A program made the position numbers and the translations under genes. DNA of 64,000 nt from Capsicum annuum (taxonomy: Eukaryota; Streptophyta; Magnoliopsida; Solanales; Solanaceae): NCBI RefSeq assembly GCF_002878395.1, contig NC_061116.1, positions 126,120,976 through 126,184,975 on the forward strand, given 5' to 3'. Positions within the stretch are counted from its first letter, which is position 1, and the number at the start of each line of letters is the position of its first letter. Below are positions 1 to 9,663 of this stretch, one piece after another. The notes beneath the pieces are model-generated. The model was not told the origin of the DNA. It worked only from the letters and a program-made list of their open reading frames with translations, and did no database searches.

Positions 1-787
1 ATGATGTGGTAGCTTGTGATTGGGCATCACTTTTTCAAAATTTTTTAACTTCCAAATTCTTGTAGTTTTGACCAAGTATCTACTAAAGAGAGTGTTTGAA
101 TGAAATTTGGTGAAAAATGGAGGATTGGAGCCTTTTTTGTAAGTTCAAATGGATTTGAAATCAATGGTCCCCCCATTTGTACTTTCAATTGTACTTTGAA
201 TATTTCCTTTGTCTCTTCTTTTGGATGACTTGAATATTCTTGAAATATTCTTTTCACTCTCTTTCTTTATTTTTGGGGATCTAACACCCCATTTGAATAT
301 TCTTCTTCAACAAGCTATGAAGATGGTGAAGAACAATATGAATATTCAAGAGTTGACCGAAGTTTGACGACAAGGCAAATGAACTCTAATTTCAGTTTTT
401 CTTTTGGATCTAGGTTCCTTGGGTCAAGGAAAACTCAAATAACATAAAACCAGACACAAGCACGCCACAAAATGATATGCACCATGAGATCCCACCTAAA
501 AAAGCTTCAAACAAGGCACAACAATGGTGGATCTAGCTCAAAAACAACCAAATCTTGTTCCAAATGTAGATATAGACTCCCTAGGTGCTAGAGAACAAGA
601 ATCTAGCACTTGAAACCAACAAAACAATAGAAAAACGTGTAAATCTAAGATTTAAAAATCTACCCAAAAACGGGTTTACAATTTTTTTATGAGATTTTCA
701 ATTTTCTACACTCTTTTTTGTTGAGATTTTCTTAGATCCAAGACTTAGGGTTGTAGGAACAACCCTAAACAAGGATTTGATACCAAA
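1..787 (-). mobile_element. Element H1, internal 5' end (minus strand, cut by window edge)
   Basis: This is the leader region just inside the 5' LTR of a minus-strand LTR element. It resembles the matching part of H2 (about 37920-38737), for example the shared start near position 2 and the shared 'aacaaccctaaacaagg' next to the LTR. No reading frame is convincing here; the 70-aa minus frame at 45-257 is not conserved in H2. The rest of the element lies left of the window. Confidence 0.75.
778..785 (-). other. Primer-binding site of H1 (initiator Met-tRNA type)
   Basis: On the minus strand this reads TGGTATCA, the first eight bases complementary to the 3' end of plant initiator Met-tRNA. It lies two bases inside the LTR, the standard position for priming minus-strand DNA synthesis, and it fixes this LTR as the 5' LTR of a leftward element. 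Confidence 0.8.
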
Positions 788-1450
788 TGATAGCCTAAAG
801 AAAGGCTAAAACACAAAATTTACACTAGATATGCAAAAATCGGCAAGAACACAAAGAGAAAACAACACTTAGAAAGGAGATGAAGAAGAAAGATTGCATA
901 AATGTAAAGATAGTAAAGTGACCCTTACTTCTGCTAGATGATTAACAAAAGGATATATATTAAATCTCCAATCACACCTCACAAATGGAAGTTCAAACCA
1001 CTCGCTTAGGTAGACACAAAGGGAGTCACCTTCCCCAAGCACCAACCTTTCTTGCCAATTTGTCAACACAAGTGAAATCCATCACTTAGTGTAACCCTAA
1101 TTTCAGATTCTATCTCTAAAAGAGGAATAAAATTACAACTAAAGAGTATCTCTCAATAATTTTATCAAAGTCTAATGAATAGAGAAGCAAAATGGTCTAT
1201 TTATACTATTACTTGCCAAAACTACCCTTAATGAGCTAAGGGAATTGGGTGCCTCTTGAGTATTTACTTGGAGTACAAAATGTCTTCATTAACCTTCACT
1301 TGAGGTTCCTCTTGAGTGCATAAGTTCCCCTCCTTCCTTCTCTTGACCAAGGCTTCAAAATACTCCAAAAAGTCTTCAATTTCTTGCCAATTCTGAAGCC
1401 TTAACCCTTAGACATACCTTGTGCTCTTGATGCTCATTGTGCTTGTATCA
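788..1450 (-). mobile_element. 5' LTR of element H1 (family H)
   Basis: A 663-bp LTR with TG...CA ends when read on the minus strand (TGATACAAGC at the right, ...TATCA at the left). It aligns along its length with the H2 LTRs (35301-35976, 38738-39413) and the solo LTR at 4148-4863. A TATA box (TATAAATA, minus strand, 1199-1206) sits at the same place as in the other copies. It is inserted in LTR G; the partner target duplication is outside the window. Confidence 0.88.
1199..1206 (-). promoter_or_regulatory. TATA box in H1 LTR
   Basis: TATAAATA on the minus strand, matched at the same LTR position in the solo LTR (4437-4444, +) and the right H2 LTR (39153-39160, -). In the left H2 LTR it is mutated (near 35716). 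Conservation between copies supports it as the element promoter. Confidence 0.55.
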
Positions 1451-3563
1451 GACATTGTGCCACCTAGCACTTTAGCGCATCACGAATCCAGCCAAAATGA
1501 CAATCGTCAAAATCCAGTGAACCTCCGTGATATGGCGTATCGTGCTAAGGCTTAATTTCAGAGTTGTTAATTTCTAGTGCACCAACACAATTCCACCATA
1601 TCGCAGTGCCTTTCCAATTCACAACCAAGGTGGCGTGATTTTCACCGCATCGCGCCATCAAGCAGTTTCCTAGTTGTCTAATTTCAAATGAGTTGGCTCG
1701 ATTATGATACGTCGTGCTTGTATGTAAAATCAGGATTTTTCAGTTTAATTCCAAGGGTGAAAAGGGTATTTTCCCAACCCCTATATATACTCCTTAACAC
1801 GGGATTTAGGCTTATTTCACTCAAAATATCATTGTTTTCTCTCAATTCTCTTCAAGAGCAAGAGCTAGGGTTCCTAAATCAAGACCCCAATCATCAAGAT
1901 CCCTCCATTAACTTTTCAAGAATCTCTCCAAGGGCTTTCAAGAAAGTGTTTCTCTAAGGTATGTAGATGTTAATTCTTGGGTCCCTTTCATCCAAGAAGC
2001 TCAAGAACCTTTTTCCAAAAATTCAAAGATTTTATATTTATGAGTTTCCATGGTTTATGTGAGTTGAAATTGATGTTCATGCTATTATTAAGTTTTGATT
2101 CATGGTTTTTTGCAAGGTTTTCAAACTTTAACCCTAGTATGTGATACCCATGTGATGTTCATGACAAACCCACTTTAAGTTGCTTGTTAAGTGATGTGTT
2201 CATGTCAATTAAGTTTAGAAATTATTGAATAAGCAAAGCATGTTCCCCATATGCTTGATAAAATGCTTATGTGAATGAATTAGAGCCATTATAGCATGTT
2301 GAATAGAAATCCCCAATTGTGTATAATCCCATGCATTCCAAGTGTTTTGTTGAAATGCCTTAGTGAATGAATTGTGGCATGACAACATGAAATTCCCCAA
2401 TTATGTGCTCTTTGATACATGCTCAGACTTTAACACCTGCTAAGTGTTTAATGAATGAATTGTAACATGATAGCATGAAGTTCCCCAATTATGTGTTCTC
2501 CGGTACATGCCAAGACTTAAATATGTGTGAAGTGCTTAATGTAAGGCCTTGTTGAATAGAGTATGATCCAATAGCATGTTCCCCTATGTTATTACATATT
2601 TAGGATTCCTAAATGCTTGAAGTGATGCCTTAGTGATCGTGATGGTGAATGATTGTCCATAGTCTTTATTATTCAAGAATGGTTATGTTTTACTTTTATG
2701 TTATCGAGTCCTGGGGGTATTTATACCCGACAATTTAGCTACTGTCTAGAGCCCGTGTGTGAGTTATAGAACTCTGTATTCTCAGATAGATACAGAACTT
2801 AAGAAATCTCAGTAATAACTTTAATCGCCATAATCTCAGTATTGCTAGTAATCTAGCCTCAGTTCTGTACCCAGCTTAGATCTAGTAGTATTCAAGTGTT
2901 TAGTTCTGACCTTTGTAGTAATTGAGTATGCTATTCAAAGCTCAATATCATTCAGTCAGATAATGAGATTCAGTAGTATTCCATCAGATATGAACTAAGT
3001 GAATTTAGCTTAACTCAGTCAGATTATTCGAGAAACATGTTCAGTATTAGATTTAGCTTAGATTGTGTTCAGTTAAGAATCATTTTAGAGTCTTTCAGTT
3101 GGGAGTAGGAGCTATCACCGAGCGAGGGCAGGGATGGCAGCTCCCTATCAGAGAGGCAGAGTCATTAGGAGCAATCCCTAAACTCCAAAACTGTGTAGCC
3201 AGCGCAGGATATATGAGTCACCCGTCAGGAAAGGCTGGTCACCCATCAGATAGGCTTGACTATTATATTACCTTAGGCTTGACTTCCTGCGAGGGTCACC
3301 CATCAGATAGGCTTGACCAGAGAGGTCTTTACCAGTGGCATGGTATTGACACCCTTTCAGTGAGGTTACAGGTTGGACCCCACCAGTTGAGATTCGGGGC
3401 ATGTCGATTAAGTGACTACTTACCACATTTACAGTTTGAGTATTAATCTTTAGAAATCAAGATTTTTAGATACAATTATCTATCTTAACAAGGAACTCAG
3501 ATAGTTCCATTGATTTATAGGCCACTCGTCAGACAGGCTTGGTCTTATATAAAGTTATTCAGT

Positions 3564-4038
3564 ATCAGATCTGGAGATAACCCGTCAGGTAGGCTTGATC
3601 TTTGTCTCAGATTTAGTTAATTATTCATGTTATCAGATCTAGAGATCACACGTTAGATAGGCTTGATCTCAGTCTCAGATTTAGTTGAGTATTCTTATTA
3701 TCAGATCTAGAGATCACGCGTTAGATAGGTTTGATCTCAGTCTTAGATTCAATTGAGTATTCTTGTTATAAGATCTAGAGATCACCGGTCAGATAGGTTT
3801 GATCTCAGTCTTAGATTTAGTTGAGTATTCTTATTATAAGATCTAGAGATTACCCATCATATAGCTTGATCTCAATCTCAGATTTAGTTGAGTATTCTTG
3901 TTATCAGATCTAGAGATCACCCGTCAGATAGGCTTGATCTCATTCTTAGATTCAGTTAAGTATTCTTGTTATCAAATCTGGAGATCACCCATCAGATAGG
4001 CTTGATCTCAGTCTTAGATTCAGTTTAGTATTCTTGTT
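3564..4038 (+). repeat. Tandem array, about seven copies of 68 bp, inside LTR G
   Basis: Copies start near 3564, 3632, 3700, 3768, 3836, 3903 and 3971 with a constant spacing of 67-68 bp. Each contains 'agatctagagatcac', then 'agataggcttgatctcag', then a CTTAGATT-like segment and 'gagtattcttgttatc'. The same motif occurs singly in the LTRs of A (about 17070-17240), so the array looks like a local expansion of an LTR-internal motif. Confidence 0.9.
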
Positions 4039-4142
4039 TTCAGATTCAGATATCATAATTTCTTATCATTGATAGTAGATTCCGAAATCATCTGTTAGAA
4101 AGGTTTGATCTTTAATGTAGTTAGTCGAGAGTAGAAAACTCA

Positions 4143-4147
4143 GCTTT
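4143..4147 (+). repeat. Target-site duplication, left copy (solo H LTR)
   Basis: GCTTT directly before the solo LTR; the identical GCTTT follows it at 4864-4868. Confidence 0.9.
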
Positions 4148-4863
4148 TGATACAAGCATGAAGAGCATAAAAGAGTACAAGGTATTGTCAAAGGTTCAAA
4201 CTTTGGAATTGGCAAGTGTTTGGAGCCTTTTAAAGCCTTGGCAAGTTGAAGGAAGAGAAGGGAACCATTACACTCAAGAGGCACCTTACTTGAAAGACAA
4301 GATGGACCTTGCACACTATAATTTGAAACTTAAGAGGCGTCCATTGTTAGGGCTATTATGATTCTTTAAGACTTTCTATTTACACTCCAAAGGAGCACCC
4401 TTCATTAAGGGTATTTTAGTCTTTGTTTTGTAATAGTATAAATAGGCAGCTTAGCTTTTATTTTCCTTAGTTTTGACATAATGAATTGAGTGAATTTTTA
4501 TATTGTAATATTAGTATTAGCTTTTAGTATTCTCCTTCTCCTTAAGAGAGAGAAATCGAATTAGGGTTAGCACAATTGATGGATTTCACTTATGTTGACA
4601 AATTGGCAAGAAAGGTTGGTTTTGAGAAGTGTGAATTCCCTTGGTCCACCTAAGAGGAAGGTTTGAGATTCTATTGGTAAGGTGTGATTGATGGTTTGAT
4701 ACACCATCTTTTGTTAATCACTTGGTAAAAGTAAGGGTCTTTCTATCTATCTTTACGTTTATGCAATCTCCTTCTTCATTCACTTTCTTTTGTGTTGTTT
4801 TTGCTTGCTGATTACTGCATCTTGTGTGTCCATTTTGTGAATTCCTAGTATTCTCTTGTATCA
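4148..4863 (+). mobile_element. Solo LTR of family H
   Basis: A 716-bp complete LTR, TGATACAAGC...TTGTATCA, in plus orientation, with no internal region and a perfect 5-bp duplication GCTTT on both sides. Its content matches the reverse complement of the H1 and H2 LTRs, including TATAAATA (4437-4444) and the 'ttggcaagaaaggt' block (about 4602). A full element with this target duplication must once have been here and been removed by recombination between its LTRs. Small frames within it (4158-4361, 4066-4314) have no support as genes. Confidence 0.93.
4437..4444 (+). promoter_or_regulatory. TATA box in solo H LTR
   Basis: TATAAATA, conserved in position among family H LTRs in this window. Confidence 0.55.
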
Positions 4864-4868
4864 GCTTT
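4864..4868 (+). repeat. Target-site duplication, right copy (solo H LTR)
   Basis: GCTTT, identical to 4143-4147. Confidence 0.9.
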
Positions 4869-5614
4869 CAGTCACTGATATAAGTAGATTCAGTTATTCA
4901 GTATCTCAGGCATTAGTAGTTAGTTCAGATGACAGTAAAGCAGTATTCGAGTTTCAGTACTTTGAGTTGCAATGTTTTCAGTTATGGTTTATGCATTCAT
5001 GTATTTTTCCTCATTCAATATTCTCATGATTATTCATTTAAGTAATTGTTCATGCATAAGACCTTGCATTTAGCCTTACCTCATCTTCATACTCGGTACA
5101 TTCCCATACTGACGCATTTGCGCTATGATGTTTTATTTGACACTAGGCTCAAAGGCACGAGATCCAGAGTACCCTTAGCAGCTTAGTCCCAGTCAGCAGC
5201 ATTAGACATAACAGTGAGTCCTCTTTCAGTCGAGGATGATCCTTATTTTTTATTATCGTATCAGACCTAGTTATTTTCAGTAGATAAAGTTAGTTGGGGA
5301 TATGTCCCATCAATTCCATAGTTTAGACAAATTAGAGAGTTTTTGGACAGATGTATCAGTATTTAGTTTTATATTTTGAGTATTTTTAGATGTTTTGAAC
5401 CTTATGGACAGTTTTTGTATTTATTATCTATATTATGCAGTGTTCAGGTACAGATATTAGTAGAGGGTTGGCTTGTGGTCCTTCGGGATCATGAGTACCA
5501 TGTGACGTTCTGATTCTAGAAAAATTGGGTTATTTCACTCTTAGTGTAGTTTCTTTCCTTAGTGTAGGGCTTGGAGAAGCCATCTTAGTGTAGGTCTTGG
5601 AAAAGACATCAAAA

Positions 5615-5940
5615 AACTTGAGAGTTTAATACAATTGATGGATTTCATTTGTGTTGAACATTTGGCAAGAAAGGTATGATTGAGGAAGTATGAGTCCTTT
5701 GGTCCACCTAAGAGGAAGGTTTGAGCTTCTATTGGTGAGGTGTAATTGATGGTTTGATACACCTTGGTGAGGTCTAATTGATGGTTTGATACACTATCTT
5801 TTGTTAATCATTTGGTAAGAGTGAAGGTCTTTCTATGATCTTCACATTTTATACATTCTTCTTCTCTCTCTTTCTTCTAGTTGCTATTTTTTTGTTCCTT
5901 GTGTGTCCATTTTCGTGTTTAGCCTTCCTTTAGGCAATCA
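5615..5940 (+). mobile_element. Fragment of a family H LTR (3' half)
   Basis: The sequence from 'acaattgatggatttcat' to the terminal CA at 5940 matches the last half of the solo LTR. The first half and any interior are missing. It contains a local tandem duplication (5735-5797) of 'ggtgaggt..taattgatggtttgatacac'. The 75 bp before it (5538-5614) hold two copies of 'cttagtgtag..cttgga.aag.cat' and nothing else recognisable. Confidence 0.75.
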
Positions 5941-6950
5941 GAACTTGTGGGTGCATAGGTATGGTGAATGAACTAGGGAATTGTGATTTTCCCAAACTTT
6001 TGATTTTTGAAGTAGTTATGACCCCAACCCCATAATGTGAAATTGGTTTGTAATTATGAGAAATGTGGGAATTTCTAAAATTGAGCCAAGTCATGTAATT
6101 ATTTTGGCATGTTGTTGTTACCTTACAAGTGTAGTTGATATGTCGATACCAAAAATGTATGCCTAAATGTGCGTTGTCGTTCAACGAATTGGATTGTGTG
6201 ATAAATGTTTTAATTGGGCTTTAATGTGGGTTGTGTAGCTGAGTCATGAAAGTGAAGGTCCGAGTGATCAATACTAAAAATTGCATTTGCCAATGTAGGG
6301 ATCAAACTGACCAGGGAGGTTCGAGTCCCCCGTATTATTATTACATGATTATGGAGGTTTGAGTCCCCCATAAATCATCACATGATCGGGTGCTTAAGTC
6401 ACTTTGGTATATGATTAAGAGGTTTGAGTCCCCCTTGCATATATATGAGATTATTCTCTGATTCATGTGGCTACATGCATTGGAGCCTGACTAGGGGCTG
6501 AGAGATGGGGCCCATATAGCCCGTGGGTACATATTATGACGGTTGAGCTACACAATCTAGGCTAAAGTTTTAAAGTGCATGTTAAGCCTTGTTCTCTATC
6601 CCGACATGTAATATATATTTATATGCATTTGATTATGTACATTAGGTTTGAATGATTTTGAACTGATTGACCTTGTCATTATGTTATCCTTATTCATGAG
6701 TTTCATGCTAGTGCTCCAACAGCTAAAAATCTTCGAACACTGTATCCCCATGCAATGTAGGAATAGATCATACTTCTACTCCTCCTGCTCAGTGATTAGG
6801 ATTCGGTGTCAGCTCGTGAGTTGACATTGAAGTGGTGAGATTCTATACATCAGAAGTCTACCTTTTATGTTTTTGTCTCTAATGTCTCAGACTGTTATGA
6901 TTATAGTCAGGGGCATGTCCCGACACTCTATTGATATTCATTTTTGATTC
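5941..6950 (+). mobile_element. C-type gypsy LTR fragment (plus strand)
   Basis: It resembles the 3' LTR of element C (50212-52095) in order: 'taccaaaaatgtatgcctaaat', then 'ttttaattgggctt', 'gtgtagct', 'gaccaata' type segment, 'tagcccgtgggt', and a closing 'tatccc' block. Both ends are missing. Three diverged copies of 'gaggtttgagtccccc' occur between 6325 and 6440. It abuts the opposite-strand D LTR. Confidence 0.6.
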
Positions 6951-7206
6951 TTTATTTAGAAAGCTTTGTTTGGACCAAATACCAAATACGTAACCCGATC
7001 CTATGCGTACCCCCACCACCCTACGTTCGGACGGTTCAGTCAACATACAACAACATAAGGCATGGTCATCATCTATATCTATGCAATCATCTCATATCGA
7101 CTGATAGCCATAAGTACATATTGGTGATAGGCGATGCGCATGTAATAATGAATGCAAGGTACCTAATTAATAAATTATCCACCGGCCTTGGACGGTATTA
7201 ATATCA

Positions 7207-7370
7207 TCATAACATCCTTTGGCTTGACGGGTATCATCACATCATCATACTATCCTCCGGCCTTTCCGGGCATCATCACATCATCATAATATCCTCCGGC
7301 CTTGCTAGGCATCACCACATCATCATAATATCCTCCGGCCTTGTCGGGCATCATCACATCATCATAATAT
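7207..7370. repeat. Short tandem repeats, about 40-bp unit, in D LTR
   Basis: About four copies of 'catcatcacatcatcataat' followed by 'atcctccggcctt'. A more diverged set sits at 29150-29330 in the second D-type LTR, so the array belongs to the family and not to this copy alone. Confidence 0.8.
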
Positions 7371-7550
7371 CCAAATCAATATTAATAATAGAGAAAAATC
7401 CCCACGAGGGCTAAAGTAAAGTTCAAGGCCTACAAGGGCTAAAGTAAAGAACAAGTCCTACCAGGGCTAAATTAATTAAACATGAAAAGAGAAACAAGGT
7501 AGATTATATTTCCATAATTCATCGCTCATCATTAATATCACATTATCAAT

Positions 7551-7554
<4 letters not shown>

Positions 7555-7590
<36 letters not shown>
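7555..7590. repeat. (AT)18 microsatellite
   Basis: Uninterrupted AT repeat. The homologous place in the other D-type LTR (about 29550) has only about five units. Confidence 0.95.
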
Positions 7591-7595
<5 letters not shown>

Positions 7596-9663
7596 GTGCT
7601 CAGACTCAAGCCATAGCTAAAAGAGTGTAAGGTCATAAATCCATTGCCAAGAGTGATCTTTGGGATTAAATCATTAGAAAGTATAGAAATGGTCAGAATC
7701 TTTCATGACCGGAGTAATTAGTAGTATCAAATCATAGACTGGAAATTTTCTCGACCAGATCTTTAAAACATAATTAGTATCCTTTTTTACATATAAGTTA
7801 TTCATTAAATGGGCAGTTATTATTATGAAGAAATCCATTAATAAGGTAGAAAGTGGGCTTTAACCCTTAGTAAGAGACAATCATAATAATATTATAGTCT
7901 AATTAGAATTGTATCAACCATCGATGTAATGATCATGAATGTACCACATCTATGCATTCCATCAATACTATTCAAACAATGGAATCATAAATATCATACC
8001 GCTTCTTCCTCTATACCATACTGGAGAGATGTGTATATAAGCTTATATATATACTCATAAACTACAACCGCATCCTTTACAAGGATAATTACTTCCCAGA
8101 GTCAAACCAATATCATAATATGGCCCTTGGCCTAATAATGTGTTTGGAATAATAATAACATCATAATCACAGCCTTAGACTCACATACATATCAAAAATC
8201 ATATCAATAGTCATATAAATAAATCATCTCATATCTACAGGCCATAGCGTATCCATGAGGCAAATATCTCTATGAGCTATGAAGCTTCTCTATACTTATA
8301 TCACAGATAGGAGACATATCACATCTAAGAGGTATAATGCATCAACAAAGTATAACGCATAAGTATGAGGTTTTTTACATCTATAAGGCATCTCATATCT
8401 GTAGGTCATATATCATAACTATGAGGAATATCATTTCTCTAGGACAATTATCATATCTAAGAGGAATATCATCTCAATAGGCCCAATATCGTCTTTAAGA
8501 GGAAACAACATCTCAAAAGGCTTAATATCTTCTCCATAAGCCATTAGTCACTATCTGGGGAAACAATACATCATTATCCATCAATTCACCAAGCAAATCC
8601 CATAAATAAGGTTCACTAGTCTCAACTAGGCCTAACATCAGCAACTAAGTCCACAATTACTAACACGTCTTGGACTAAGTGGGATGGGTAAACCTAATTC
8701 TAATCCTCAATTTCCACATTTAGGCAATCTACACCCAAAACTAGGTTAAGGTATCTAGTTCAACTTTTAGATGTCTACTAAGTCATAATCAATCCTAAGA
8801 TAGAAACTTCGTCTCGAAACAAGGGCATTTAAGTTAACTCTACCCAAACTACGATCCCAAAATCACCACACTAGCCCCATAAGCATGAATTTGAAGGATT
8901 CTTACCTTGAAGCCAAAGATATTCGCTATAATAGATGATAATCAAGCTCTTAAGTCACCCGCACAACTCAATTTTGAGTTTCATACCTATTTAAGGTTCT
9001 TGGCTCTCAAGGGTGAGGAGAAAATACCTAAATATTGGGGTGTATTTATAGATGCTCAGGCAAGGAGATGTCAAGATCACCATAAATGGGCCACAATTGC
9101 ACAAGGACGATCACCATAGGGCTCACTGCAATTGTGCTATCCTATGTCATCACAGATGAAAGCTAAATCTTGGAATTTTTCCAAGTTTTAGCCAATGCCT
9201 CGGGACTCTTCTGGAATTCAATTTTTGCAAATGAACTATGTAAACACACTATGTTAGATGTTTTAAATGCATTAACGAAGTCAAATTTTTAATTCAAGGT
9301 CGTTTCAACCAAATGTGGCTCCCACACCCATATTTCCAAATTTCCAACTTCCCGACCAATAGGTTGATATGAACTTTGTGCATTGGGACGCAAACCAAAG
9401 GTATACCTAGCCTAAAATTGATATTTTGGAGCTGGTGATGCATTCAAAATTTGCATCCAAGACTGTATTACTGAAGTTCATGCCGGTGGCCATTTGGAAC
9501 CACCAAAGACTTCCAAACAGGGGATTGGTTCTAAAAACCAAATGAACTGCCCAGTGACCAAGCCGTCAGTCCTAGTAAGTCATAAATGACTTGGGGAAGC
9601 TATGGAGAAGCCCTAATAGAGAAGATAAGTGAAAATATGAAAAATGACCAAAGGGTCATTACA

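Larger units (their letters stand above)
1451..5537 (+). mobile_element. Long gypsy LTR 'G' (Tekay/Del-like), interrupted by a solo LTR
   Basis: This non-coding DNA has the landmarks of the LTRs of B (44953-47851): the early 'cgcatcgcgcc' segment (about 1480-1660), an AT-rich leader ending in the 'ctctcaa...agggtt' stretch (about 1830-1880), a 'gagtcctgggggta' box (about 2707), runs of CTCAGT words, the 'gttgggagtagga' box (about 3098), and the terminal 'cttgtggtccttcgggatcatgag' region (about 5474). The start is hidden behind H1. The end near 5537 has no PBS after it, so this is a 3' or solo LTR. Frames inside it, such as 127 aa at 3063-3446, are chance openings. Confidence 0.75.
6960..9663 (-). 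mobile_element. 3' LTR of gypsy element D (minus strand, left end truncated)
   Basis: Read on the minus strand it begins TGTAATGACCC at 9663, directly after a PPT-like segment. It shares most of its length with 28938-32155: the 'cctatgcgtaccc' block (7000), the repeated 'ccggccttg' units (7207-7370), three 'agggctaaagtaaag' units (7398-7475), and the 'ccgaccaataggt' block near 9351. The LTR terminus at the left is missing where it meets the C-like fragment. Small frames (6944-7201, 8907-9119) are shadows. Confidence 0.75.

Noticed and set aside
3063..3446. 127-aa frame in LTR G
   Set aside because: Built from repeated LTR boxes ('cccatcagataggcttgac'); not conserved in B LTRs.
3564..4038. 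CRISPR-like array
   Set aside because: Head-to-tail 68-bp repeats with no unique spacers, inside a plant LTR.
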